NCBI RefSeq assembly: GCF_003391115.1
Contig: NZ_QTJP01000001.1
Location: 1,364,001-1,428,000 of the forward strand
Direction of reading: 5' to 3'
DNA: 64,000 nucleotides
Source: Sphingomonas crusticola
GTDB taxonomy: Bacteria > Pseudomonadota > Alphaproteobacteria > Sphingomonadales > Sphingomonadaceae
Shown here piece by piece: positions 34,279 through 43,382 of this stretch. The position numbers and the translations under genes were made by a program. Position 1 is the stretch's first letter. Each line of letters starts with the position of its first letter. The notes under the pieces were generated by a model, which saw only the letters and a list, made by a program, of their open reading frames with translations, searched no databases and was not told the origin of the DNA.

Positions 34279-36459
34279 TCAGCCGCCTTGCTTCGCAGCT
34301 GCGCTTTTTACCGCCAGCCGCCCGCCCGCAGGACCGTCTTCCCTCCCCGGGACAGCGAGAATCACCTCATCGGCGCCGCGGAGCGCCTCGCCATCGACCA
34401 TAAGACTAAATCCATGATGTCCGTCCCCGATGCGGGCCTGTGCGAGATCGGCGCGATACATATCCGCCGCTGCCGACGCCACGATGCGGCCGTCGACCCT
34501 TGCCTCGATTACCGGCGTGGCACCCGGCCAATCCGGCGCGTGCAGCCATCCGTCGAACCAGATATCGCCGGAACCATCCAGGATGAGCGCATCTTCATTC
34601 CGGGTGGCAGCACCGCGCACGGCATCGAGATGCCCGGTCACTCTAGCGGGGGTGGCATCGGCAAATCGGTCGATGCGGGCTTCGGCCGGCTCCTTCCCGT
34701 CGAGCTTCAGCGCAATACCGAGGCCCGCCTGGTGAATCGCAGCAGTCGCGAAACCGAGCAGGCTGATCGCGTCAAAATAGTCGAATCGTCGCTGACGGAG
34801 CGCGTCGATGAAACGAGCGCGGTCGACATCCGCCCATAGCGGAATTTCAACTTCGGCAAACAAACCCGCGAGCGCCGCACGGACTTCCGGCACGCGGTTG
34901 ATCGACCATTGCCAGCTGCCGAAAAAAGCCGAGCCGGGCGCGGCAAGCACCGGCGGAGCGGATGCGATTCCGAGGGCTCGGTCCCAGCTCTGGTGCGCGA
35001 ACGGCAGATCGAGCAGTTCCGGCGCTGCAGCCTCGATCAGCTTGAAGTGGGCGAGCTCGGCCTTCCGCTCGGCGGCGGTCATCTGGAAAGCGAGGCGCAT
35101 CAGCGCCGGCACGCCGAGGGGCAGAATCGGCTGACGCTCGAAGGATTTGATGCTGCGGATTCCCCCTAGCCAGTTGGGCACCCGATTTTGCCAGTAGAAT
35201 AAGTCTGGCAGGTCAGGCTCGTCGGCGCCGGCGGCACGCGCCGCCGCCATCTGTTCCTCGAGCTGCTCGGCCAAGTGTGCACGGGCCGGCCCCCGCAGCA
35301 GCTCCATCGGATCGAACGGCGCCTGCAGCCGGACCATCTCCACGCCATCGCGGGGCCCCTCCGGCACGCGCTTGGCATAGCCTTTGAGGACCTCACCAAG
35401 ATGGCCACTGACCAGCGTTGCCTTGCCGATAGTGCGGCCGCTGACATTGTCCCAGCCGCCCATGGCGCCATCCGTCTGCCAGGCGATAATTGCCAGCAGA
35501 CGCAGGAAAGCGCGGGGCGGCAGATCCGCGGGAAGGTCCGAACCAAGCGGTGCCTCGCGACGATGGGGTATGCCGATCTCTCGCGCAAGCTGCGCGCCGA
35601 CCACGACATCGGGGTGGCCGGCATAGCCCCGCGTGAACAAGGTCAGCCGATCGCGCAGCCCAGCCGCCAGCGCGATCGCGAGTACCACCCGGCTGTCCTT
35701 GCCGCCGGTAATCGGCAGATCGAGCGTCGCGCCATTGGCCGCCAGCCGGACAGCCGCCTTGGCCTGCTCCAGCCCGGCGGCCAGCAATTCTTCTCCGCCA
35801 TGAACATAACCCCGCGCTGCAGGAAGCTGCAGGGCCGTGACATGGCTAACACTGCCCGTGGCGAGTGCCGTCATGCGGCCGCCTTGCGGCAGCTGACGCG
35901 CCGCCGCCCATGCGCTGGCCGCGCCGACGCGATAACCGATCGCACCGAGCCATAGCCCGGCGCGACTGTCCGGCCGCCGGTCGCCTGCCACAGTGGCGAC
36001 AAAGGCGGCCCGGTTAGAGAGGATGGGTGCGCCTTCGCTATGATGGAAGATCTGGTGAAGCCCCGCCGGATCGCCGAAGGCCTCGGCCGTTCCGCAGGGA
36101 TGAAGCCGCAGGATCGCATATTCGCCGGCGATGTCGGCCGGCAATGTCTGGCCCGGCCGCGCCAGCAATGCTGCGACTGCCTGGGCATCGAGCAGGGCCG
36201 CCTTGTCGGAGCCGATCCGCCATATCAGCCCGTGAATGATGCAGGTCCCGCCGCCTGGATCGCTCCAAAGCTGCGCATCGGCACCGTAGAAATGATTGGC
36301 ACACGCAAAGACGCTCAGCTGCCAACGCCCCTGCGCGGTATCGATCGCGACCCGGGTCACGCGCTCCGGTACGATCGGAGCTTCGGCCAGCAGCGCGCAA
36401 TGGAGTCGCTCCGCCGCGCCCGGCGCAGCCGTTTCGTGCCAGATCGCGAACAGCGCCAT
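34279..36459 (-). CDS. Asparagine-synthetase-like protein without the glutaminase cysteine
   Basis: 726 residues. The N-terminal ~170 resemble a class II glutamine amidotransferase domain, but the catalytic Cys2 is absent (the start reads M-A-L-F-A). A synthetase domain follows (about 220-560) with the ATP pyrophosphatase loop I-T-G-G-K-D-S-R near 250 and a V-S-G-H-L-G-E segment near 352. The C-terminal ~130 residues are an extra beta-rich domain that I do not recognise. Without Cys2 it cannot use glutamine in the normal way, so an adenylation-driven amide or ester formation with another nucleophile is plausible, possibly an amidated sugar acid. The role is unproven. It is within the glycan operon. 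Confidence 0.72.
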   Translation of the reverse strand: MALFAIWHETAAPGAAERLHCALLAEAPIVPERVTRVAIDTAQGRWQLSVFACANHFYGADAQLWSDPGGGTCIIHGLIWRIGSDKAALLDAQAVAALLARPGQTLPADIAGEYAILRLHPCGTAEAFGDPAGLHQIFHHSEGAPILSNRAAFVATVAGDRRPDSRAGLWLGAIGYRVGAASAWAAARQLPQGGRMTALATGSVSHVTALQLPAARGYVHGGEELLAAGLEQAKAAVRLAANGATLDLPITGGKDSRVVLAIALAAGLRDRLTLFTRGYAGHPDVVVGAQLAREIGIPHRREAPLGSDLPADLPPRAFLRLLAIIAWQTDGAMGGWDNVSGRTIGKATLVSGHLGEVLKGYAKRVPEGPRDGVEMVRLQAPFDPMELLRGPARAHLAEQLEEQMAAARAAGADEPDLPDLFYWQNRVPNWLGGIRSIKSFERQPILPLGVPALMRLAFQMTAAERKAELAHFKLIEAAAPELLDLPFAHQSWDRALGIASAPPVLAAPGSAFFGSWQWSINRVPEVRAALAGLFAEVEIPLWADVDRARFIDALRQRRFDYFDAISLLGFATAAIHQAGLGIALKLDGKEPAEARIDRFADATPARVTGHLDAVRGAATRNEDALILDGSGDIWFDGWLHAPDWPGATPVIEARVDGRIVASAAADMYRADLAQARIGDGHHGFSLMVDGEALRGADEVILAVPGREDGPAGGRLAVKSAAAKQGG

Positions 36460-36524
36460 GTGCCGACCTTAGGACGTGATCGGCAAGGAGGCGAGCGCCG
36501 CGCCGAAGCACGACGAGCGAACGT

Positions 36525-37646
36525 CTACCTAAACAGCCTGTCCAGCAACGGATCGAGATACAGGATCGAAGCCAGCCGTCCCCACCGCGTCCTGTGCCGC
36601 AACTTCCGCCGCAGCCGTTCGCGTGTCTTGGGCAGCCACAATACGGCCGGATGTTCGGTCAGCAGGCGTTCGGCGATCGCCAGCGCCTGGTCGAGCGCGC
36701 CGCGTGCCTCATGATGCAGCAGTAGATTGTGGGAGGCATAAAGGCCTTCGTCCGTCATCGCGAGCGCGCGTTGATGGACTTCATAGGCGGCGCGATAATC
36801 GCCGGCGGCATCCAGCGCCGCAGCCAGCTGGCTGTGATAGGCAGGGTTATCCCCCTGGGTCTCGACCGCCAGCGCCGCCAGCGCCACCTTCTGGCGGGCG
36901 CGGTGCGGCAGGACACGCTGGGCGAGTACGAAAAAGTAATGACCGGATTGGCGCCGCCGCCGGCGCAGCTCGCGCGCGAACGCCCTATGATCGAAGCCGC
37001 CAGCTTCGACATGCCCCAGCAGGCGGCGCAGCATATCGGTTTCGGCGAGATAGCCGCCAACCGGGTGGCCGCCGTGCGGAATGGGAATGCCGCGCGTGGG
37101 CGAGCGGGCGGCAAACAAATCGAAATGGCGGCGATCGTGCGGATCGCGCGGATCGTAGACGATATATTGGGTCGCGAGCGGCGGCACGTCGTCCCCGCGA
37201 AAGACGATGCGCGCGACATCGTCTGCCCAGCGCCGGTCGAAGGGCACGACCGCAGGGTCGACGCTATATTGCGGCGAGAGCGCCAGCCCGATGGTCGCAC
37301 CGCAGGCGGAGCCGTAACGCAGCGCCGCGAAGCCGCCCATGCTGGAGCCATAGGATATTACCTGATCATATCCGGCCGTCGCCGCGGCAATCGCGGTGAT
37401 CGCGCCAGGCAGTTCCGGATATTGATACCAGTGATTGTCACGGCTCAGCACGTGGATCGCATCCACGCCGCGGCCACGGAAATAGGCTTCGCCAAAACCC
37501 GGACGATCAAGCGTCCGATTGTCGGTATAGGAGTCGAACGTCACATAGCAGGTTGAGCCGCCGAAACCGCCGACGCGGCGGACCAGCAATTCGTCCGAAC
37601 GGAATAACTCCTCTGCCGAGACCAGGGCCCCTGGCTGGATATTCAT
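36525..37646 (-). CDS. Alpha/beta-hydrolase-like protein with C-terminal helical repeats
   Basis: 373 residues. A nucleophile elbow G-S-S-M-G-G lies near residues 97-103 in an otherwise hydrolase-like first 215 residues, with a conserved H near 195 (P-H-G-G-H) as a possible catalytic base. Residues 225-340 look TPR-like. There is no signal peptide, so the protein is likely cytoplasmic. Its ATG overlaps the kdsA stop (ATGA), tying it to Kdo synthesis in the operon. It could be an esterase or acyltransferase for glycan decoration; the substrate cannot be read. Confidence 0.68.
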   Translation of the reverse strand: MNIQPGALVSAEELFRSDELLVRRVGGFGGSTCYVTFDSYTDNRTLDRPGFGEAYFRGRGVDAIHVLSRDNHWYQYPELPGAITAIAAATAGYDQVISYGSSMGGFAALRYGSACGATIGLALSPQYSVDPAVVPFDRRWADDVARIVFRGDDVPPLATQYIVYDPRDPHDRRHFDLFAARSPTRGIPIPHGGHPVGGYLAETDMLRRLLGHVEAGGFDHRAFARELRRRRRQSGHYFFVLAQRVLPHRARQKVALAALAVETQGDNPAYHSQLAAALDAAGDYRAAYEVHQRALAMTDEGLYASHNLLLHHEARGALDQALAIAERLLTEHPAVLWLPKTRERLRRKLRHRTRWGRLASILYLDPLLDRLFR

Positions 37647-38494
37647 TGCATTGAGCCTTTGGCGGCCCCGTCGATCGCCAGCAGCGAGCGCAGCAAGATC
37701 TCAAGTTGGTCGAGCGGCCATGCATTCGGCCCGTCGGATTTGGCCTGCGCCGGATCGGGATGGGTTTCCATGAACAAACCGCTGATACCAACCGCAACGG
37801 CCGCCCGCGAAAGCACGGGAACGAATTCGCGCTGCCCGCCTGAGCTGGTGCCGTTGCCACCCGGCAGCTGCACCGAATGGGTGGCGTCGAACACCACCGG
37901 ACAAGCGGTATCGCGCATGATGGCGAGCCCGCGCATATCGACGACGAGATTATGATAGCCGAAGGAGGCACCACGCTCGGCAACCATCAACGTCGATGGG
38001 GCGAGGCCCGCATCGGCGGCCGCCGCACGTGCCTTTGCAATGACGTTGACCATATCGCCCGGGGCCATGAACTGGCCCTTCTTGATGTTGGCCGGCTTGC
38101 CCGAGATGGCGACTGCCTCGATCAGGTCGGTCTGACGGGCGAGGAAGGCGGGCGTTTGCAAGACGTCGGCCACCTGGGCCACGGGGCGGACCTGATGCAC
38201 TTCGTGCACATCGGTCAGCACCGGCAACCCGGTCTCTGCGCGCACCTTCTCGAGGATGCGCAAACCCTCCTCAAGACCGGGGCCGCGAAAGGAGCTGCCC
38301 GCGCTGCGGTTCGCCTTGTCGAACGAGCTCTTGTAGATCAGCAGAATACCCAGCCGGTCAGCAATCCCTCGCAGCGTTTCCGCCACGGCCAGCGCCATCG
38401 TCTCGCTTTCGATCACGCACGGGCCGGCGATCAGGAACAGGGGCTCGCCGAGGCCGATGCGGCGGCCGCACAAATCCCAGTTCGGTTCGCTCAT
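37643..38494 (-). CDS. kdsA: 3-deoxy-8-phosphooctulonate (Kdo-8-P) synthase
   Basis: 283 residues, the usual length. Conserved blocks are I-A-G-P-C-V-I-E-S near 22-30, [10 protein letters not shown] near 54, F-R-G-P-G near 69, T-D-V-H-E near 94, K-K-G-Q-F-M-A-P near 138 and F-D-A-T-H-S-V-Q near 203. The enzyme condenses phosphoenolpyruvate with arabinose-5-phosphate to Kdo-8-phosphate in the cytoplasm. Its ATG overlaps the kdsB stop (ATGA), and its own stop overlaps the hydrolase gene. In a sphingomonad, Kdo is more likely to serve a capsule linker or repeat than ordinary lipopolysaccharide; that is inference from the presumed lineage. Confidence 0.96.
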   Translation of the reverse strand: MSEPNWDLCGRRIGLGEPLFLIAGPCVIESETMALAVAETLRGIADRLGILLIYKSSFDKANRSAGSSFRGPGLEEGLRILEKVRAETGLPVLTDVHEVHQVRPVAQVADVLQTPAFLARQTDLIEAVAISGKPANIKKGQFMAPGDMVNVIAKARAAAADAGLAPSTLMVAERGASFGYHNLVVDMRGLAIMRDTACPVVFDATHSVQLPGGNGTSSGGQREFVPVLSRAAVAVGISGLFMETHPDPAQAKSDGPNAWPLDQLEILLRSLLAIDGAAKGSMQ

Positions 38495-39288
38495 TCCAGG
38501 CCTCTCGCCGCCAACGCTGCCTCGATCGGCGCGACGTCATGCGGATTGTTCAATTCCCAGATGTCATAGCCCGGCGCCGCCACTTCGACCACCCGCACGG
38601 CCATGCCATGTTCGACAAAACGCAATTGTTCGAGCCCTTCGAGCAACTCGAGCGGTGTGGGTGCGAGCGTCGCGTAGGCTTCCAGTGCGGAACGGCGATA
38701 GGCGTAGACGCCGATGTGCAGGAATATAGGCAGCGACGGATCGCCGACCTGCGAGGGCGCGACGTGGGGAATGACTGCCTTGGAAAAATAAAGACCATCG
38801 CCGTTGGCACCGACGGCAACGGTCGTACCGCCAACACGACCCGCCTGTTGGTCGGCAAGCAGGCGTCGATGGATTTCCGGAGTGGCACGCACCGCCGGGG
38901 TCGCCACCTGGATGGCGGGATCGGCGGTCATGGCGTCCAGCAGCGCCGTAACAAAGGCTGGCGGAGTCAGTGGAGCATCGCCCTGGAGATTGACGACGAT
39001 ATTTTCGTCGCCCAGCGCTTCGAGTGCCGCCGCGCAGCGCTCAGTGCCGTTACGTGCGCTCTCCGGCGTCATCACAACGTCGCCTCCGAAACCCTGCGCG
39101 GCGCCGGCTATGCGATCATCGTCTGTCGCGATCACGACGCGCGACACGTGGGGCACCGACATGGCGGCGTCCCAACTTCGACGGATTAGTGGCTTCGCGA
39201 CACCTCCCGCGCCCTTCAATTCCACCAATGGCTTTCCGGGGTAGCGGGTCGAGGCGTAGCGCGCGGGGACGACGATGGCCGCCGTCAT
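38491..39288 (-). CDS. kdsB: 3-deoxy-manno-octulosonate cytidylyltransferase (CMP-Kdo synthetase)
   Basis: 265 residues. The nucleotidyltransferase start [16 protein letters not shown] is at 5-20, followed by A-T-D-D-D-R-I near 54, R-N-G-T-E-R near 79 and N-L-Q-G-D-A-P near 99; in most KdsB the last block is Q-G-D-E-P, so A replaces E here. The enzyme activates Kdo as CMP-Kdo. It lies 10 bp below kdsD and overlaps kdsA by ATGA. Confidence 0.95.
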   Translation of the reverse strand: MTAAIVVPARYASTRYPGKPLVELKGAGGVAKPLIRRSWDAAMSVPHVSRVVIATDDDRIAGAAQGFGGDVVMTPESARNGTERCAAALEALGDENIVVNLQGDAPLTPPAFVTALLDAMTADPAIQVATPAVRATPEIHRRLLADQQAGRVGGTTVAVGANGDGLYFSKAVIPHVAPSQVGDPSLPIFLHIGVYAYRRSALEAYATLAPTPLELLEGLEQLRFVEHGMAVRVVEVAAPGYDIWELNNPHDVAPIEAALAARGLE

Positions 39289-39298
39289 GAGGATCTCT

Positions 39299-40324
39299 TC
39301 AAGCGATACCTAGGCGGAGGAAATCGTGCACGTGCACCAGGCCGACAGGGCGCCGCGTTTCGGCATCCTCGATCGCGAACATCGCCGTGATCTTGTGCTT
39401 GTTCATCGCGGTGAGCGCATCCTCGACGAATGTACCGGGCGACACCCAGACCGGATCGGGCGTCATCACATCGGCAGCAGTCGCTTCGAGCAGGCCATCC
39501 AAGTGACGCCGCAAATCGCCGTCGGTGATAACCCCGACCAGCGCTCCGCTCTCATCAATCACACCGGCGATGCCGAAGCTCATCGACGTGATCGTCACGA
39601 TGACGTCGCGCATTGAAGTTTCGGGTGCGACGAACGGCATGGCGCCCTCGCGATGCATGATCGCCGCGACGCGCATCAGGCGCTTGCCGATCGTGCCGCC
39701 GGGATGGAGCGCGGCAAAACCTGCGGCGGAGACGCCACGCGCGCGCATTGTCGTCATTGCCAAAGCATCGCCCAGCGCCATCATCATCGCGGTCGACGTC
39801 GTCGGTGCCAGATTGGCCGGGCAAGCCTCATCGACCCGGGGCAGCAGCAATTTGACATCCGCCTGCCGCATCAACAGCGAATCCGCCTTGGAGGCGATGC
39901 CGATGACATTGAGGCCAAGCTTGGCCGCATAATCGAGGATCGGCTGAAGTTCGGCCGTGCTCCCCGAGTTGGAGAAGGCGAGCAGTCCGTCGCCAGCCAT
40001 CAGCATGCCGAGATCGCCGTGCGCTGCTTCGACCGGGTGGACGTACAGCGACGGCGTGCCGGTCGAGGCCAGCGTTGCTGCGAACTTGCGCGCGATATAA
40101 CCGGATTTGCCGATGCCCGTTGTAACGAGCCGGCCGGTGACGTTGAGGATCGTAGTGACCGCTCGTGCGAAATTCTCGTCCAGCGCACCTGCTAGTGAGT
40201 TCAGGGCCTCAGCCTCGGTCTCGATGACTTCCCGCCCATAGGCGACAAGATCGGCACGATCGGTGCGGGAGAGCTGGCGCGAAAATTCGGCAACGCCCAT
40301 GGGCTTCCCTTTGATTTTCTGCAT
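39299..40324 (-). CDS. kdsD: Arabinose-5-phosphate isomerase (KdsD/KpsF)
   Basis: 341 residues. An SIS domain covers about 35-185 (T-G-I-G-K-S-G near 69, H-G-D-L-G near 102, S-N-S-G-S-T near 118), followed by two CBS domains at about 205-335 ending near the C-terminus. It converts ribulose-5-phosphate to arabinose-5-phosphate, the first step of Kdo synthesis. Two starts have good ribosome binding sites: ATG 40324 (GAAGG) and ATG 40300 (AAGGGAAG). It is the first gene of the Kdo/glycan operon. Whether it is the housekeeping (KdsD) or capsule (KpsF) isoform cannot be told from sequence alone. Confidence 0.94.
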   Translation of the reverse strand: MQKIKGKPMGVAEFSRQLSRTDRADLVAYGREVIETEAEALNSLAGALDENFARAVTTILNVTGRLVTTGIGKSGYIARKFAATLASTGTPSLYVHPVEAAHGDLGMLMAGDGLLAFSNSGSTAELQPILDYAAKLGLNVIGIASKADSLLMRQADVKLLLPRVDEACPANLAPTTSTAMMMALGDALAMTTMRARGVSAAGFAALHPGGTIGKRLMRVAAIMHREGAMPFVAPETSMRDVIVTITSMSFGIAGVIDESGALVGVITDGDLRRHLDGLLEATAADVMTPDPVWVSPGTFVEDALTAMNKHKITAMFAIEDAETRRPVGLVHVHDFLRLGIA

Positions 40325-40484
40325 GCCGGCCTTCTAACGGGGCCCTTGTTCCGTGGCGAGACAGAAGTTTACGAATGCGAAACGATCGACGGTAAACGCC
40401 CTTCCCCTTGCAAGGTTTCAGGCGGAAAAGGTTTTATTATTCGATGCCTAGCGACTGTGGCCGCCAAGCCACAGGCATACGGCT
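40325..40484 (-). promoter_or_regulatory. Intergenic region with hairpin, upstream of the Kdo/glycan operon
   Basis: 160 bp between the ligase stop and kdsD. A perfect 7-bp hairpin (CTGTGGC / GCCACAG, 40455-40474) lies just after the ligase gene but is not followed by a T-run, so termination is uncertain. The rest should contain the operon promoter; an AT-rich stretch lies at about 40430-40445. No clear -35/-10 pair was identified. Confidence 0.4.
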
Positions 40485-42095
40485 CTAGCTCGTCATCCGC
40501 TGCAATGTTTCGATCATGTCGGCTTCCGCCGCCGGTTTGTCGCGCCGAATTCGGGCGATCCGGGGAAATCGCATGGCCAGCCCGGACTTGTGGCGCTTGG
40601 AGGCGTGGATGGAATCGAATGCCACCTCCAGCACCAGGCTCTTCTCGACTTCGCGAACCGGCCCGAAGCGCTCCACCGTGCGCGTTCGCACAAAATGATC
40701 GAGCCACTTCAGCTCCTCGTCGGTGAAGCCCGAATAGGCCTTTCCGACCGGTAGCAGTTCGCCGCCTTCGTCCGGCGGCGCCGTCCAACAGCCAAAAGTA
40801 TAGTCCGAATAATAGCTCGAGCGTTTGCCGTGGCCGCGCTGGGCATACATCATCACGCAATCCGCGGTCAGCGGATCGCGTTTCCATTTATACCACAGGC
40901 CGGTGCGGCGCCCGGCGATGTAGGGGGAATCGCGCCGCTTAAGCATCATTCCTTCGATTGAGGCATCGCGGGCATTGCCACGGATTTCCTCGAGCGCATC
41001 GAAGCTGTCGGCCTCGATCACCGCCGACAGGTCGAAACGATGCCTATCGAGATTGGCAACGAATGCCTCCAGTCGCTCTCGCCGCTCACTCCAGCCAAGC
41101 CCGCGTAGGTCCTCAGCGCCGTCGAACAAGATGTCGTAGAGGCGCACGAAGGCTGGGTAATCGGCCTGCATCTTGGCCGAGACATTCTTGCGGCCCAGCC
41201 GCTGTTGGAGAGCATTGAAGCTAGCCGCGCCCTCATGCTCGATGCCGCCCCCCTGAATCTCGCCTTTGACCAGCAGTTCGCCGTCGAGCACGCCGGTGGT
41301 GCGAAAGGCTGCGGCCACGTCGGGGAAGCTACCCGTAATGTCGTCGCCGGCTCGGCTGTAGAGCCGGGTTTCGCCGCCGACACCGACGATCTGGACGCGA
41401 ATACCGTCCCATTTCCACTCGGCGGCATAATCGGCGAGGTCGACGTGCAAATCCTCGAGCGGATGCGCCAGCATGAACGGCCGGAACACCGGCACGTCCG
41501 CCGGCGTCGGCTGCGCGCCAGTACCCTCCCCCCAGGCGAAGAGCGGCAGATAGGGCGGCCGCAAGCCATGCCACACCTCTTCGACCTGATCGACGTCGAG
41601 CCCGAACGCCTGCGCCAGCGCGGTTTTGGCGAGCCGTGCGGAAACGCCCACGCGCAATTCTCCGGTGGCAAGCTTCAGCAGGGCGTAGCGGCCGGAGGCG
41701 TCGAGCTGATCGAGCATTCCCGCCAGTGCACGCGGCGCTTCGACGCGGCCGAGCGTCATCAGGCGATCGATCACGGCGGCCAGGCCCAGCGCGCCGGTAT
41801 CGATTTCAGGCGGCATGCCGGGTGGCTTGGGCCACAGAAGCGCGGCGGTTTCAGCGAGATCGCCGACGAAATCGCGGCTCATTGCAAACAGCACCGGATC
41901 CACGCGTTCGTCCACCAGCGCCTTGATCGCCGAGGCCTTCACGCCTGGAAGATCCAGCGAACCGGTCAACGCCGCCATCGCCCAGCCGCGATCGGGATCG
42001 GGAGTTTCGCGGATATAATCGGCGATCAGCTTCAGCTTGGCATTGCGTGACCGGGTGTAGACCAGTCCATCGAGAAGCTGTGAAAATGCGCGCAT
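40485..42095 (-). CDS. ATP-dependent DNA ligase (bacterial, DNA-repair type)
   Basis: 536 residues from ATG 42095 (M-R-A-F-S-Q-L-L-D-G-L-V-Y). A helical DNA-binding N-terminal domain (about 1-190) precedes the nucleotidyltransferase domain with the lysine motif E-W-K-W-D-G near 225. An E-G-M-M-L-K-R motif V follows near 375, and an OB domain covers about 410-536. The length and the Y-T-R-S-R-N-A-K start fit the bacterial ligase that usually occurs with an Lhr-type helicase and an exonuclease-like protein; these partners are not next to it here. It is separated from the glycan operon by 160 bp. Confidence 0.92.
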   Translation of the reverse strand: MRAFSQLLDGLVYTRSRNAKLKLIADYIRETPDPDRGWAMAALTGSLDLPGVKASAIKALVDERVDPVLFAMSRDFVGDLAETAALLWPKPPGMPPEIDTGALGLAAVIDRLMTLGRVEAPRALAGMLDQLDASGRYALLKLATGELRVGVSARLAKTALAQAFGLDVDQVEEVWHGLRPPYLPLFAWGEGTGAQPTPADVPVFRPFMLAHPLEDLHVDLADYAAEWKWDGIRVQIVGVGGETRLYSRAGDDITGSFPDVAAAFRTTGVLDGELLVKGEIQGGGIEHEGAASFNALQQRLGRKNVSAKMQADYPAFVRLYDILFDGAEDLRGLGWSERRERLEAFVANLDRHRFDLSAVIEADSFDALEEIRGNARDASIEGMMLKRRDSPYIAGRRTGLWYKWKRDPLTADCVMMYAQRGHGKRSSYYSDYTFGCWTAPPDEGGELLPVGKAYSGFTDEELKWLDHFVRTRTVERFGPVREVEKSLVLEVAFDSIHASKRHKSGLAMRFPRIARIRRDKPAAEADMIETLQRMTS

Positions 42096-42160
42096 CGTCT
42101 TCTCAAACACAAAGGGCGGCACATCGTGCCGCCCTTTGCTTCATCAATTGGGCACCAGGG

Positions 42161-42334
42161 TCAGGTAACTGCCCGCCCGGCGAGCAGCGCCAGGATCAGG
42201 AAGATAACAAACAGGACCAGGGCGATGAAGAACAGGATCTTGGCGATTTCGACGAAGGCGCCACCGATACCGCCGAACCCCAGCACACCGAGCACCAGGC
42301 CGATGACCAGGAAGATGAGTGCAAGCTTGAGCAT
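42161..42334 (-). CDS. Small DUF1328-family membrane peptide (YtjA-like)
   Basis: 57 residues starting [10 protein letters not shown]. Two hydrophobic segments (about 2-20 and 32-52) are separated by a G-F-G-G-I-G-G-A turn, which is the hallmark of the DUF1328/YtjA family of small inner-membrane proteins. An AAAGGAG ribosome binding site lies seven bases before the ATG. Function is not established; members are often stress-induced. It lies 61 bp below dps on the same strand, so the two may be co-transcribed. Confidence 0.88.
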   Translation of the reverse strand: MLKLALIFLVIGLVLGVLGFGGIGGAFVEIAKILFFIALVLFVIFLILALLAGRAVT

Positions 42335-42395
42335 GAAAGAACTCCTTTCGCCTGCTTAACGACTTCCGGGTCACGCTGTTCCGGGCGCTTCCGAC

Positions 42396-42896
42396 TCAGG
42401 CCTTGCGGCTGGCTTCGAACAGGAACCAGGCGCGCTCCTCGGCCTGATCGGTCCATTCGTCGACGATGCCGCTGGTGGCGTTATCCTTGGCCTCCTCGGC
42501 GAGCTCCTTCACCTTGCGGAAGCCTTCCACCAGCTTGAGATTGTCGTCACGCAACTCGTTCAGCATGCTGGCGGCATCGACGAACTGCGCGTCATTGTCC
42601 TTGATCGTCTGGTGGCGTGCCACGTCGCCAATCGAGCGAAGCGTGGTATTGCCGGTCTTGCGCACGCGCTCCGCAATGGCGTCGGTGATCTCGTAGATCT
42701 GCGTCGCCTGGTCATCCATCAGCAAATGGTAATCGCGAAAGTGCGGCCCCGAGACGTGCCAGTGAAAATTCTTCGTCTTGAGATAAAGCGCGAAGCAATC
42801 CGCCAGCGAGGCATTCAGCGCGTCTGCGACGCTGGAAAGCTCGTTCGACTTGAGATCGGTCGGCGTGGCAAGCTTGGGAGCGGGGGTGTCCGCCAT
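42396..42896 (-). CDS. dps: Dps-family DNA-protecting ferritin-like protein
   Basis: 166 residues. The ferroxidase region reads N-F-H-W-H-V-S-G-P-H-F then H-L-L-M-D-D-Q near 44-62, as in Dps and Dps-like mini-ferritins; the E-R-V-R-K block follows near 76. These proteins form 12-subunit shells that store iron and protect DNA during starvation and oxidative stress. A GGAGA ribosome binding site is about eight bases upstream of the ATG. The DUF1328 gene follows on the same strand, and rpmG is divergent. Confidence 0.92.
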   Translation of the reverse strand: MADTPAPKLATPTDLKSNELSSVADALNASLADCFALYLKTKNFHWHVSGPHFRDYHLLMDDQATQIYEITDAIAERVRKTGNTTLRSIGDVARHQTIKDNDAQFVDAASMLNELRDDNLKLVEGFRKVKELAEEAKDNATSGIVDEWTDQAEERAWFLFEASRKA

Positions 42897-43070
42897 GATG
42901 ATTCTCCACAGGAAGCAGGTTTGCTGGACTAAACCGCGAATCGGTTCTTTGCTCCTCCAATAATCCCGATAAGTATGATCGGCGAGACCGTTGGGGCAGC
43001 GAAACGAGTTGCGATCGGTCGTCGCGTGCTTGACTTTGGCATGCTGAGACGGCAGAGGGCGGACCGATCG

Positions 43071-43098
43071 AGCGGCGGCAACGCCGCTTTATTTTTTG
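43071..43098 (+). terminator. Terminator-like hairpin in the rpmG leader
   Basis: AGCGGCG-gcaa-CGCCGCT forms a perfect 7-bp stem with a GCAA tetraloop, followed by TTTATTTTTT. It looks like a rho-independent terminator on the + strand, yet no + strand gene precedes it and rpmG begins 46 bp later. It could end a small RNA transcribed from the dps-rpmG gap or act as a leader attenuator. Confidence 0.6.
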
Positions 43099-43143
43099 GA
43101 CCGCCTGCGACGGCGGCCTTCAGATAGCGCAGGAATTTGGGTC

Positions 43144-43311
43144 ATGGCAAAGCCGACCACCGTCAAGATCAAGCTCGTCAGCTCGGCCGATACCGGCTTC
43201 TTCTACGTCACGAAGAAGAATCCGCGCAATCAGACCGAGAAGATGTCCTTCCGCAAATATGATCCCGTCGCGCGCAAGCACGTCGAGTTCAAGGAAGCCA
43301 AGATCAAGTAA
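43144..43311 (+). CDS. rpmG: 50S ribosomal protein L33
   Basis: 55 residues, [15 protein letters not shown] then [12 protein letters not shown], the canonical alphaproteobacterial L33 without the zinc cysteines. The longer frame from 43096 is rejected. AGGA lies about 10 bases before ATG 43144. A terminator follows at 43346. Confidence 0.97.
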   Translation: MAKPTTVKIKLVSSADTGFFYVTKKNPRNQTEKMSFRKYDPVARKHVEFKEAKIK

Positions 43312-43345
43312 GGCTGGGCGCGGCGTCCGCCGCGTCTGCTTTTCC

Positions 43346-43377
43346 GGGCGGCCAGGTTCAGCCTGCGCCGCCCTTTT
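43346..43377 (+). terminator. Rho-independent terminator after rpmG
   Basis: The arms GGGCGGC-CAGG and CCTG-c-GCCGCCC pair around a five-base loop with one bulged base, followed by TTTT. It lies between convergent rpmG and recN. Confidence 0.75.
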
Positions 43378-43382
43378 CGCGT

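Noticed and set aside
43030-43058. TTGACT upstream of rpmG as a promoter
   Set aside because: The expected -10 position reads CAGAGG, which is not convincing.
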